64,000 bases of DNA. Origin: Mugil cephalus (Eukaryota > Chordata > Actinopteri > Mugiliformes > Mugilidae). The DNA lies in NCBI RefSeq assembly GCF_022458985.1, contig NC_061786.1, positions 21,205,974 to 21,269,973 on the forward strand. Direction: 5' to 3'. Below, in pieces: positions 1 to 10,714 of this stretch. Under the pieces are notes generated by a model, which worked only from the letters and a program-made list of their open reading frames with translations, was not told the origin of the DNA and made no database searches. Each line of letters opens with the position of its first letter. Position 1 is the first letter of the stretch. Both the position numbers and the translations under genes were made by a program.

Positions 1-173
1 TAAAAGTTTCATTTAAAACTTGGCCCTGAGAACATTTTAAAAAATGACTTGTAAATTAATTTTTAAACATGCATATTATTAACAAGTAGCACAGTCAATA
101 AATAAGAGATTTTAATTTATGCTTTTAAATAATCAAATAGTAGGATATACCAATTAAAAATGACACCTCATCG

Positions 174-300
174 TTTTTTTTTAACCTTTATTTAACCGGG
201 AACATCAAATTGAGATTAAGAACCTCTTTTTCCAGTTTCCTGGCCAAGATACAGTTACACAATTAGACAAATAAGACAAAAAAACAAGTGCATATTGTCC
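174..300. repeat. Dispersed teleost repeat fragment
   Basis: The block contains an 'AACCTTTATTTAACCGGGAA' segment followed by a 'TTGAGATTAAGAACCTCTTTTTCC' type run and 'CTGGCCAAGATACAGTTACA'. From general knowledge this word order belongs to a very common dispersed element in ray-finned fish genomes. No second copy was seen in this window, so the call rests on recognition only. The rest of 1-1380 is AT-rich DNA in which I see no gene. Confidence 0.5.
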
Positions 301-1382
301 TCAGTTTGGATTTAAAAGCGCTCAATCAAATGATCAGTTTCTAGTCTTTCTGCAACATATTCCATGCAAAAGGTGCAGAAAGCCTATTCAGTGGAGTCAC
401 ACTGAACGAAAAGCCACTAATTATTACACTAATTCATTGTGTGTCACATGCACAAGCAGCACGCTGTGGCACAGTGACGCCAGGTGGGAAATATCAAAAA
501 TATTGATACTGCTGCTTTAAAATTACCGTATTTTGACCCAAATTACTGTATGTACTAAAACAGCTTCATGCTAGGACAAGGCATTTAACATCAAAGCTGT
601 TATATTTTACATAGAACTGCAACAGCCCAAGGAACAAACGCAGATTTTTGGAATTTGAATGAATGAGCTGCTTTGTTGATCGTCAGTCAAAAGTTTAAAC
701 TCTTGTATATTTGCCCTTTTATCACAAAGGCCATTCAATGATTATCCTATATATGACAGTTGGAAGGTGGAGCTGTCTCATCAGAGCGACTGTGAACACC
801 ACAATCCTCAGGCCTTCATGATATTTAAACTGGACATCTTCCAGTCATTCATTCATTTTTTTTTTTCTTTAGCAAAACTTTTACAAAGGTACCAAATGTG
901 TGCAACAACATGAAGCGTTCTGATAACTGTAATCAAGTTAATACAAGAAAACACTTCCAGAGAGTTTGATAAACAGACGTAGGAAAACATCACAAGCTTT
1001 GGATTCAGTGTTTCAAAGTAAAAAGGCAAATTTACCTTCAACTACTTCATTAGAACTCATTTCTTGTTCCATGATAATGTGATAAAAACTGAAGACCTCA
1101 ATACTCTTCATAGATTGCTTAAATAATAATAATAAAATAACTAAAATACAGCAGTAAATATGCACTGTACGCATAAGAATGATAAATGATCACGAGCAGT
1201 AACATGAATCTGAAACACAATTTAACTTAAGATTAGCATATCAAACTATAATAAAACTAAACGTTGAGTCTGCCCCAGAGTTCAACTCTGCTGTCACATA
1301 AGAGGAAACGTTTAGTGACGTTTGAAGTGGTCAGTCAACGTTAAAGGATTTCACGTTAAGAGCAGCAGCCGCGATAAGACTC

Positions 1383-1422
1383 TCAGTCACTCATCTCCAG
1401 GTACAACATGAGCTTTAGTTTT
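1383..1422 (-). CDS. Candidate short terminal coding exon, unassigned
   Basis: On the minus strand a good acceptor (TTTTATTTTGCAG) is followed by one base and then KLKLMLYLEMSD and a stop. Splice-site quality is good but the exon is only 40 bases, so chance is a serious alternative. It lies 3' of the stronger candidate exon at 1546-1667, but the incoming phases differ (one leading base here, two there). The two are therefore not simple alternatives of one another. No protein family was recognised. Confidence 0.2.
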
Positions 1423-1545
1423 CTGCAAAATAAAAACATTAATTAGTCTGAATGGAAGTAGAAAATTAAGAAACGCTTTGATGGGGGGAAGAAAAAAAAA
1501 CAAAACCTACAAAGGAAAAGTCTCAGTTTTCTCCAGACGCCTTAA

Positions 1546-1667
1546 TTAGCCACAGAACAGAGGTTTAAACTCTTCAAAGAAGCGGATTAGTTCTCTGTGG
1601 CCTACGGACAAGCTCGTCAGGACTGTCAGGGAGTCTTCAGCAGAGACCTTCTGACAGTTCACAGTAA
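1546..1667 (-). CDS. Candidate terminal coding exon of an unidentified minus-strand gene
   Basis: On the minus strand a strong acceptor (AACTTCCATCTTTCAG) is followed by two bases and 39 codons ending in TAA. The peptide starts TVNCQKVSAEDSLTVLTSLS and ends GHRELIRFFEEFKPLFCG. Codon third positions are clearly richer in G/C than the AT-rich surroundings, and the peptide looks like a helical protein tail. I do not recognise the family. If real, upstream exons must lie at higher coordinates, either in the 1.6 kb before foxi1 or beyond it, which would nest foxi1 in an intron. No convincing upstream exon was found between 1670 and 3290. A chance open frame cannot be excluded. Confidence 0.4.
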
Positions 1668-1865
1668 CTGAAAGATGGAAGTTAATTGCACTGTTTAGGC
1701 TGCAGCTAAAACAAAAAGAGCAAGTTCTCTTTCAACGTCACTGCTGCTCACTGAACGTGAACACTATGTACATCTAAGAGCATCACCTCTGCCCAACACA
1801 CAGCCCAGGGATTTTAAAAGTTTATGCACGTATGAATGTATGAAGAGGCAAATCAAACCGGTCTC

Positions 1866-1866
1866 A

Positions 1867-1922
<56 letters not shown>
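1866..1922. repeat. (TA)n microsatellite
   Basis: An uninterrupted run of alternating TA of about 56 bases. Apart from this run, 1670-3090 is AT-rich DNA with no recognised gene or transposon. Confidence 0.95.
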
Positions 1923-1925
<3 letters not shown>

Positions 1926-3097
1926 GAAACAATTAGCTGCAGACTTTACATCATCAGAAATATCTCACTGAATGTGAACTTTTGAGTGATAACGACTAGT
2001 TTTCTCTGCACACTCTTTATTTCTAATAGCTGTCATGAAAAAATGTCAGGTTTTTCAGTGTGAATGTTTAGTTTAGAGATTAATTTTCAGACTAGAGGAT
2101 CAAAATTCAAAAGATTTGCAGGAAATGAAAAAAGCTGTGTCTTTAAATTCACTTTTTTTTTATTAAATCAGGATCATTCTGTTAATATTTTTATTTTAAT
2201 CTTGTTCTGTGACTTCAGACTGTGGAGCTTTTATTTTATTTTTTTACATTTAGTTACTAAAAAGTCCTTTGTTTCAGTTTATTCTTCATTATATCTGAAC
2301 AAATATGATCTCATATTGATGTGTTGATGAAGTGCTTCTTGAATTATTGTTGCTCAGACCACGTTCCAGTCACAGGTCGTCCTCAGACTCCTGCAGGTTC
2401 AGTGTCTTGATCCACAAATTAAAGCAACATTGTCCTTTGTATTTAAGCAGCAAACAAACATTACATGAACCAAATCAACTCATGGGGGACGTTTCAGTGT
2501 TGTGCAGCTAATAATTATGTTGATTAACTCCCTGCTACATGTCCGGATGCCAGTTTACACTTTCTTTAAAAACAGTAAAATATTTATCTGACTATATTAG
2601 AGTGACTTTGTCCAAAAATGAACTTTTTTTCTCGACGTTTTCTGAAATAAATTTCTATCAGATGTCATTTGAATGGATGAAAACTTTATTTCAGACAAAA
2701 CAAACATTTGAACAATTTTTACCTAACATATACAAAAAGGAAGGAGCTTTCCTCACATCTACCTGTATTCGTACTTGACTTTTCTTTTCACAGTTCTCAA
2801 ATAGCATGGGTTATTTTTGAAAATAAAAATGAAAGCATGTTAAATACTGATTGTGACTGGGACAAATGAAAACAATCTCCACTTTGCATAAAAAAAATCA
2901 CAGGTGATTTTAAAAGTGGCACCTCAGGCCGAGAAATCACATTCTCTGAAAGTTTCTCCTGCAACCTGAGTCACGTTTGTTGACCCATGAGGTTAAATGA
3001 CCACAGCCTCCATCTCTCAGAGAAAATGTGAACCCAGCAGGAGTCTGCTGCTGCTGCGTTCCTCCAGGAGGATCTGAGAGGGGAGTGGAGTGAAGTG

Positions 3098-3121
3098 GAG
3101 TGGAGGGGAGGGGGGGGGGGG
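3098..3121 (+). other. G-rich tract upstream of foxi1
   Basis: A near-pure guanine tract (GGAGGGGAGG followed by a run of about 11 G) lies roughly 275 bases upstream of the foxi1 start codon. Tracts of this kind can form G-quadruplexes and often sit in promoters. A role here is inference. Confidence 0.5.
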
Positions 3122-3195
3122 CATTTGGGAAGCACTGACCCACTCTTTGCGGAGCGAGGTGGAACATGACCACACCCCCTGCTCCTCGGTGTGTG

Positions 3196-3396
3196 TGTCT
3201 ATTGGCTGCTGGGAGTCGTCTGGAGCCTGGATGTGGCTGCTGTCAAGGGTTTCTACTAATAAAACTCCCTGAACTCCTCCATCCTCGCTGACACTTGTTG
3301 CTGCTGCTGCTGCTGCTGCTGCTGCCTGCGCTCCGCCGCTGGGAGAGGCCACCTGAACCGCTTCAGCATTTCCTTTGGGATTTCCCGCGGGGAGTG
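3196..3396 (+). promoter_or_regulatory. foxi1: Probable foxi1 core promoter and 5' UTR
   Basis: An inverted CCAAT box (CTATTGGCTG, about 3199-3208) is followed some 50 bases later by a TATA-like TAATAAAA at 3257-3264. This would place transcription start near 3285-3295 and leave a 5' UTR of about 100 bases. The leader carries a (CTG)8 run at 3301-3324. The motifs are visible; their use as a promoter is inference. Confidence 0.45.
3301..3324 (+). repeat. (CTG)8 triplet repeat in the foxi1 leader
   Basis: Eight CTG units preceded by two TTG units. The run is in the same frame as the foxi1 ATG at 3397 with no intervening stop; the nearest upstream in-frame stop is TGA at 3289-3291. Confidence 0.9.
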
Positions 3397-5161
3397 ATGA
3401 ACTCCATCGACCCTCAGTCCCATCACCAGCACCACCAGCACCACCACCACCACCAGCACACCTCCCCTACCGTCGGCTCTCTCCCACCTAAAGGCGCCCA
3501 GGAGGCCCCGGACATGGCCGCCGTCTACTGCGACAACTTCAGCAGCATGTATCACCAGCAGAGTCTCCAGGGCGCGCAGAGACCCGCCAGCTACGGCCTC
3601 GGGGATTACGCATCGTCTCCAAACCCGTACCTGTGGCTCAACGGGCCGGGCGTCAACTCCTCCGCCTCTTACCTGCACGGCAACAACCCGGCGTCGTTCA
3701 TCCCGCCCTCCTACGGCTCGCAGCGGCAGTTCTTAACCAACTCACCTGGATTCGGGGGCCCCGACCTGGGCTGGCTGTCCATCGCCAGCCAGGAGGAGCT
3801 GCTGAAGCTGGTGCGTCCGCCGTACTCGTACTCCGCGCTCATCGCCATGGCCATCCAGAATGCGCACGAGAAGAAGCTGACCCTGAGTCAGATCTACCAG
3901 TACGTGGCCGACAACTTCCCGTTTTATAAGAAGAGCAAAGCCGGCTGGCAAAACTCGATCCGGCACAACCTGTCTCTGAACGACTGCTTCAAGAAAGTGC
4001 CGCGGGACGAGGACGATCCAGGTACCGTGAACGCACCACAGAGAAAAAATGACCGGCTTATTAATAATGTGGCATTTGTGGGTACGGTTCGTGTAGAGGC
4101 CAAAATAGTTTGAAAATTTCAACTAAACTTTACTTTACTTTAATCGTTTAAAATGTAAAATGGGAAATAAGAACTTTAAACGTATTTATTTTTCTGTTAA
4201 ATCAGCCTCATCAGCTCCACATTACGTTCTCTAAAAGTTTTCTTAACTCTAATCTGCAAGTCAGTCTTATTTATAAAGTTTTTAGAATATGATACAGGTG
4301 CAATTGTAGTCAGTTTACTCTAGATTTAGAATAATTCCAGTCTTTATTTATTTTTATCTTTGCAATGTGTCTTGAATTTTTTTTTCTACGATATGATGCA
4401 TTTACTGATCATCAGACATGACTGTGATGTTGTTTTAATTATGATCTGCAACTTCAGTCTAGACTGCAAACCCAGTGTTACACATTGATATATTAGTCTT
4501 GCCATCATCCATCAGGTGAAGCTTTAATCGACTGAACCTGAACTAATTCTAATGTTTCTCCACAGGAAAAGGAAACTACTGGACGTTGGACCCAAACTGT
4601 GAAAAGATGTTTGACAACGGAAATTTCCGCAGGAAAAGGAAAAGACGCTCAGATCCGAGCGGCGCAGGAGGAGCATCATCATCAGCAGCAGCTGGGGCCA
4701 CTAAGGTGGACGACGGCAGGCCGGCGGGGGCCGCCCCGATGAAGCCCTCGGACAGCCCCCAGCTCCTGGGACCTTCCTCCCCGGAGATGGAAGCGATGAG
4801 CGAAAACCACAAGAGCTCGACGTCGTCGTCGCCGCCCGGACTGGCCTCGGCCACCCCTTGTTTCAATAACTTCTACAGCAACATGTCCACGCTGAGCTCG
4901 GGGGCGCCCAGCCGCCAGGGCTCGCTCGGGCTGGTGAACGAACTGTCGAACAGGAACATAACGGCCCTGAGCCCGTACCACCCCACCCACGGCGGTCAGC
5001 AGGACACGGGGGCGTCGGAGCACAGCGACGGTTTGCATTTCAACCGCGGAGTGTACTACAACACGTTTGGCAGTGGCCAGAGTGGACAGTTCAACAGCCA
5101 CTTCTACAACAGCTTCAGCGTCAACAGCCTGATTTACCCCCGGGAAGGGACTGAGCTATAG
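3397..5161 (+). CDS. foxi1: Forkhead box protein I1 (two exons)
   Basis: Coding exons are 3397-4021 and 4566-5161, joined at G|GTACCG...CCACAG|GA. The intron splits the codon for Gly209 inside the forkhead domain, and the product is 406 aa. The start was chosen because MNS begins known fish Foxi1 proteins and the next in-frame upstream ATG is absent. The forkhead DNA-binding domain spans about residues 139-236, with [17 protein letters not shown] at 140-156 and the recognition helix [15 protein letters not shown] at 174-188. A basic RRKRKRR nuclear-localisation patch follows at about 231-237. The tail ends [16 protein letters not shown], the conserved FOXI C-terminus. Foxi1 is a nuclear transcription factor needed for otic placode and ionocyte formation in fish. 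Unusual here is a histidine-rich stretch (residues 9-21). Assignment to foxi1 rather than a foxi3 paralogue rests on the N-terminal VYCDNF and [10 protein letters not shown] motifs. Confidence is high. Confidence 0.95.
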
Positions 5162-6245
5162 GAGCCGCTTCACCACAAGACACTGTTTTGGACGCTCTGT
5201 GAATCACACCCACACACACACAGACACACATGCGTACGAGGTCAGACTGCTGCACAGGCCCGGACTATTGCATCCGAACCCTTCCTTCCCCGACCAGCAG
5301 CATGCCAGAGGGAACTCACAGCGTCTTCGGTAACTTAACTTGACAAGCGTTCAAACTGTGGATACATTTCAGCCTTAAAGTCTAAAGAAAACATGAGCAC
5401 TTATCTCTTAACATGAAAGCTACGGCTCTCAGTGGGACGGAGACACCCGCTGAAGACTAAAATGTCCCTGTGAATTAATCAAAAGCAGTCCATCATGTCC
5501 AAGATCTGAAACGTGCGTTACACATATATATATATATATATCTATATATACATATAGATATATATGTTTTTTTTTTGCTTATTTTGCCAAATCTAGCTTG
5601 TATTTCTGTGGAGTGGCCAATTTTTATTTTGAAAATTCCCTAATCATCACTGCCAAAGTTGCCTTTGTGAGACCGCCGTTACCTCAGAACAACAGTCGCT
5701 CCAGATGAAAGTGCCCTGTCATGAAGGGTTTACCTGCGCTTCTAGACACATGCAGTAATGACTGATCGAGCAAACAGGGCTTCTCTCTTTAATCGTCCTC
5801 CACGTTGACTGAAACCACAGCGCTAAGGCTCATGTAAATACCAGTGGACTTGATAAATGTGTATTTTTGTAAATTATAAAGATAGTTTGTGACTATTTAT
5901 GCTATTTATGCTAATAGGCTCTTCTTCTTCTTCTTCCTCTTTTTTTTTGTTTTTCTACAATTAGTTTGATTAAAGCAGGAGTGAATATTAGCTCACGACA
6001 TGCACCGAAAACAGTATCACAAAAAAAAACTCAGATGTCATAAATATAAATATAAATATATATATAAATATATTAAAAAGCTATATCCTATCTCATGGTT
6101 TCTCTCAGGATTCAGTGTGACAATCATTGAATGGCTTTTGTATCTACTATTGTCTTTTTTTTTTTTTTTTAAATCTTTATACAGTGCATACGGCTAACAG
6201 ACAGTTTCAACTGTGATCTTAAATAAATATCATTTGGTCTCTATT
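5162..6245 (+). other. foxi1: foxi1 3' UTR
   Basis: After the TAG the sequence becomes AT-rich, with several ATTTA pentamers (for example TATTTATGCTATTTATGC near 5896) that suggest an unstable mRNA, and a (TA)-rich run at about 5524-5565. An AATAAA at 6222-6227 followed by a GT-rich segment (TTGTTTTTGTCATG) is the likely cleavage signal. UTR limits are inferred. Confidence 0.6.
6222..6227 (+). terminator. foxi1: Probable foxi1 poly(A) signal
   Basis: AATAAA with a T/GT-rich element 15-30 bases downstream. It is the first well-placed canonical hexamer downstream of the stop with such a downstream element. Confidence 0.6.
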
Positions 6246-6249
6246 GTTT

Positions 6250-8950
6250 TTGTCATGCGTCCTTTTCAAACGAGGCTTCGAGTGCATTCAGAATTCCCTT
6301 TAAATTTGCTTTAAGATTTTTATTTTTGGCTTTAAATATTGAAATTTGACTCTGCAAAGCTTAGATATCTAACTAGTCAAGTTCAAGCTCACATCCTACA
6401 AGAACTAAGGTAAACTGTCTGTCTCTTTTTTTCCACTAAATCAACTTTTCTTCTTGTCAAATTTTTGATTTGAGTAATGACATTTCACAACTTTGTCTAT
6501 GCTTAGAAAGAAGGAAAACGTCCAACTTAACACTGGTCGACACCCAGGCTGCATCATCTGTCACCTCTAATGTGAATCTGAGCAACAAAGTTGTGTGACT
6601 CTGAGAAATGAATTAATATTATGGCAAAATTAATTCAGTACTGGATCCAGAAAAGTGTGATGGCGCTACTTTCAGACTTCTAGTAAACTCATTCCAGTTA
6701 ATTGGCTGCACTGTAAAACTTGCAAAATGTGCAAAACATCCATAAGAAGGTCTGTTATAATATGTGTAGAGATTTAATTAACAATTCAACGCAAAAATGT
6801 TTTTGTGAGTCTAAATCAAACTTTTCTTTCAGGGAGATTCTTCTGACTAATTAAGGCATCTACGTTGCTTACATTTGTAAATGATGCTCTTTCGCAATGT
6901 TCTGTTTCTGAAAAGCATTAGCAGGAGTTTTAAAGTTTATCCTCAAAAAGGTTAAAAGTTTAATTTTACAGTCGCGCTCTCATTCTTCAAGATGCAAACT
7001 TAAGCCTCTATGACTGAGAGGAGCTGTGCCAAGAGACGTTTTGGCAAAAATTAAGAAAGTTCAAGTTTGGAGCGAAGCCAGAGCTTTTGCAAAAAAAAAA
7101 AAAAAACAACACAGCAGCTGACAGACGTCTTGATACGGAAAAAACGCGAAACAATAGAGCCATTGTCCTCCGTCCTTCATGCCAATCCCCATGTATCAAT
7201 TAGGGACTCTCTGAGGTGAAGATATCCCCCCTAGACCAATGGGATTTAAGCATCTCCTTTGTTTCCATTCTCTGGCAGTGTTTGCCCCAAATTAAGAGGA
7301 GGCCATCTTGCTTTGTTCCTGCTAAGAAACGACGCATCAAGAAATTCCCTCCACAAATATTTGCCACCCAGCATGCAGATTAACCGCGGCGATTTGGCGA
7401 TTTATTCCTTTTTTTTTTATGTGTTTAGGATTCGCGCCGTGCATGTGTCGGGATACTTAAGCAAAGTGGCGTGACAGTGATATGATTTTACTTTCCCATT
7501 GTCGTGGATGTGTGCCTGTTTTGGAACCTCGGCGAGTGCAAACCGAGTAGAAAGACAGAAAGCAGCTTTGTTTCTAAATTTTATTTTCATTTGGAGGGTC
7601 TAATTTTACAAAAAACTGTAGTATTCCAACTCCCTGCACTGATGAAACCCTTGTTTAATTAATCATACGTTGACCTACTAATTAAGGCCCTTATGAATTT
7701 AACTTTGCAGTAACACAGCTTCATAGCCAGAAACACATCGAGGGTCTAATTTGTAGAAGCACCCGAATCCTCTACCCCGAACACGAATCAGTTAACAGCG
7801 TTTTCATTCCGCCGATCCTGCCGTCTGAAGCGTTTTTCTCTTCCTGCGCCGCTCTCTAATGGCGTGACGACCCCTGATCAACAATCGCATGACCCCGATC
7901 TGACATGTTGAACTCCGATGTATGCATGGCACAGACAGTTCCTAAACTTTTCCACTCGGGCAGACTGTGCCAGCGCTGTCTGCTGAATGACTGCCCCCAC
8001 TGCCAAGTGTGAACTTCTCAATTAGAGAGGATCCACTGACCCGGGCTCTGTTTGATCAGCATCTTTCGGGCCCGGAACAACGGGCACCCCGTTCCTAATT
8101 TGGCATTCGCACAGCTCTATTGGGTGACATTTGAAAAGCGGCATTGTCGGAGTGGCTGGGAAGCGGGGCCGAACACGGGATTGCTGGTGCTATTTCGATC
8201 TGTGACTGTATACTGTAGGTTCATGCCCTAAAATGACCCCACGAGACCCACAACACAGATTGTTCCTCCGATAATGCACAGGGAAGAGGTGATGCCTCGC
8301 TAATGAGAGAAATCTTAGAGGGAGCACAGAAAGCAACTGTTTCACATGAAGGGCTGCACATCGGCTTCCTGGAAAATCCCTGGCCGTGATGTGAAATAAG
8401 GACAGTGGAGTGACGGGGATCAGGGATCGTTTCAAGACTCAGGAATAATCCACAAACACAAAACAGATTGATTCTGATGAGACTTTACTGCTTTAGAATA
8501 TGTATATAAATGAACCACTCATTTGAGGTGAATTAACTTGACCTAAAGGTGAAGCAGGAAATCAAATCTACCTTTACCAACAAGCTCCAATACAACCACC
8601 AAAAAAATGGGCACTTGTTGAGTCAAACCTTCTCTGGATTTCACATGACTCAATAGACAGCTGTACACTTCACTGTCCTGTTATTCTGTTGCTTGATGGT
8701 TGTCACATGTGATCAGCACACTCATGACTTCCTGACTGACTTTACAGAAATCTTTTTTCCAAAGGGCTCCAACACAGGTAAAAGAAAATTGTCCAGTGAT
8801 GCTTTTACTAAACAGTTTGGGTTGAATTAAGATTTGCATCTCACTGACGTCAGACAACACGATGTACGATCCTCTGTTTGAAGAGTAATTCTATGAGCAC
8901 GGTGTATACCCGCTAGGAGTAGTTGACCTCTCCGCTGTGCCACGACACGT
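6250..8950. other. Intergenic: candidate regulatory DNA 3' of foxi1
   Basis: No coding exon or transposon was recognised. Two stretches, about 7150-7460 and 7640-8450, have balanced base composition, few low-complexity runs and many homeobox-type TAATTA and ATTA words (for example TTGTTTAATTAATCATACG near 7650). They resemble conserved non-coding elements around developmental genes. That resemblance is judged by eye. Confidence 0.35.
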
Positions 8951-8960
8951 TAAGCACCAC

Positions 8961-9460
8961 ATTGACTAATCTCTGATCACGTGACAATAAAAACACGGAC
9001 GCCTCCTAGGAGACGAGAAAATGGGTCATTGCAGGAAACCTGCAGCAGTTCATCAAGCGTGTGGAAATACAGACTACAGATGGAGCCCATACTACTGTGA
9101 CATGTCAGTCCTGAAATACAACTAAAGCGTTACTTCAATGCATCTGAAAAGACATCCCTAACCCCTAACCCTAAGACAACCCTAACCCTAGGGCAACCTT
9201 GACCCTAAGACATCCCTTTCTCTCCCTAAGAAAGAAAACGCTAGCAGAGGAAAGGTCCAAATCCTCTAACAACTTCACCAAACCAGTGGTAACAGAGAGA
9301 AGGAGGCTGCACATCAACCTGTTTATATACAGGCTATACATATCTGCAGCTCACTGTATGTAGCACATGAGCTGTGTCATTCATTCAATAGAATTCATTC
9401 TTTCAAAGCATGACTTTCTACTGTGTTTTTATTAGTGACGTCATCAGAGACTAGTCGGTG
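8961..9460. mobile_element. Non-autonomous inverted-repeat element, full copy (family A)
   Basis: The left end reads GACTAATCTCTGATCACGTG followed by ACAATAAAAACAC. The reverse complement of the right end reads GACTAGTCTCTGATGACGTC followed by ACTAATAAAAACAC. These are imperfect terminal inverted repeats of about 33 bp. Inside lies a cluster of CCCTAA and CCTAACCCTAA words (9155-9215). The right half recurs inverted at 21011-21372 and the left half inverted at 24950-25215. The CTAGTC-type ends suggest a hAT relative, but no transposase is present. Confidence 0.7.
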
Positions 9461-10700
9461 TCAGCTTTAATCACGTAACCTGAAGTCGTGCATCCCCTGA
9501 TAGCCACTAACCTGTTGCTCTGTCCTTCCTTTTTTATTCATTATCGTCCACGTGTCCATGCATTACCTAGAGGTTTGTTTTCTTAACCCAGATGCAAGTA
9601 TGAATTTATCTTCTTCTTCTCTCAAGTGTCTTTTTTCCTCCCCCCATCACCTTAGTTTTGGGCTGTGTGAAAGTAATTGAAACAATTGAAATAAGTGTTG
9701 AATGTATTTTTACAAATGTATCATTCCTCCAGTTGATCTTCTCCTTTTGTGCACAACTGTTAAAACAAATAACAGCGCAGTGAGGTAAGCCTGAGAAAGG
9801 CGTTGTGCAGGAAAACATCTTGATGGGTTAGACCGTGAAGGAGTTTGAAATGAGAGGCTTGATAGTGTGTGTGTGTGTGTGTGTGTGTGGGAGGGGGGGT
9901 GTCCGGAGTATGATTTGATCCTGGAAGGCTCAATTAAGTGGTTCGTTTACCCCTCGTGTGGAGCCGGCGAATTGGAGCCAGGTCAGCTCCGGGTTGAGGT
10001 GTTGTTCATTATTTTTCCGCCTGTCGGATCCCATGAGCGGCCGCTGGAGACGGTGGCTGCTCGGCGGCCGAGGAGCAAAGGGCCTGCCGGTGGGGTACGT
10101 CAAACACACTCAAAGCCTCTCCCCTCGCCGGGAGGATTATGATCAACAAAGCATGTCCCACACCTGCACCGGCCGGCACAATGGAAACTCCGCGGGCCAA
10201 TGGAGACGCAGGGAGAGACCAGTTATTAGAGGCCCCCACCACTGTAATGGATTACATTAACCCCTTCTGTTGTTCTTCCCCCTGGAGCTTAAACATCGAA
10301 CTGACAGACTCCACATCCCATTGAGAAAAATCCCGGCAACACTTTGCCACAATAGCAGTTTATCCATTGCTCTGTCTCAACCATTAAACTGTGTGATGAC
10401 TTCATTAAGTGTTGGAAAGATGTAGATAGCTACTTTTTTTTTTTTGTTAGTTTTACCAATACTGTTCATTGTTGCTGACTTAAACTCAGATTCAGAAAAA
10501 TAACAAACAAAAATCATCATTTAAAATAATGCAATAATGATCTGTGAGAATATTTCTTTTTCATCTCATTCACTTTTTTAATCCCAAACACAAGACAGTC
10601 AACAACATGTAAGAAAAGCTACAAGAAAAGGGTTAGTTACTCAAAGTAGGCGTGACCATCCATCATGGTCCACCATACAGTGACGTCTTGAAGAGTAAAG
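9460..10700. other. Intergenic: candidate regulatory DNA with a (GT)n tract
   Basis: A (GT)n run lies at about 9867-9889. From about 9930 to 10330 the sequence is GC-balanced and non-repetitive and contains AATTAAG, ATTA and GGATTACATTAACC words, resembling a conserved non-coding block. No exon was recognised. Confidence 0.3.
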
Positions 10701-10714
10701 GTTCATTTAGGGTT

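Noticed and set aside
2353..2450. Minus-strand peptide ending TLNLQESEDDL before a stop
   Set aside because: Upstream frame closes quickly, the acceptor is poor and there is no neighbouring exon.
2937..3352. Minus-strand open frames with polyalanine and proline upstream of foxi1
   Set aside because: They result from the (CTG)n run and the G-rich tract read backwards; no splice or domain evidence.
3742..4122. Long minus-strand open frame opposite the foxi1 forkhead exon
   Set aside because: It is the antisense shadow of a GC-rich coding exon, with no motif of its own.
4682..5101. Long minus-strand arginine-rich open frame opposite foxi1 exon 2
   Set aside because: Antisense shadow of the coding exon; composition mirrors Ser/Gly codons on the plus strand.
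9155..9215. Interstitial telomere or chromosome-fusion site
   Set aside because: The same words occur at the matching place in another copy of transposon family A.
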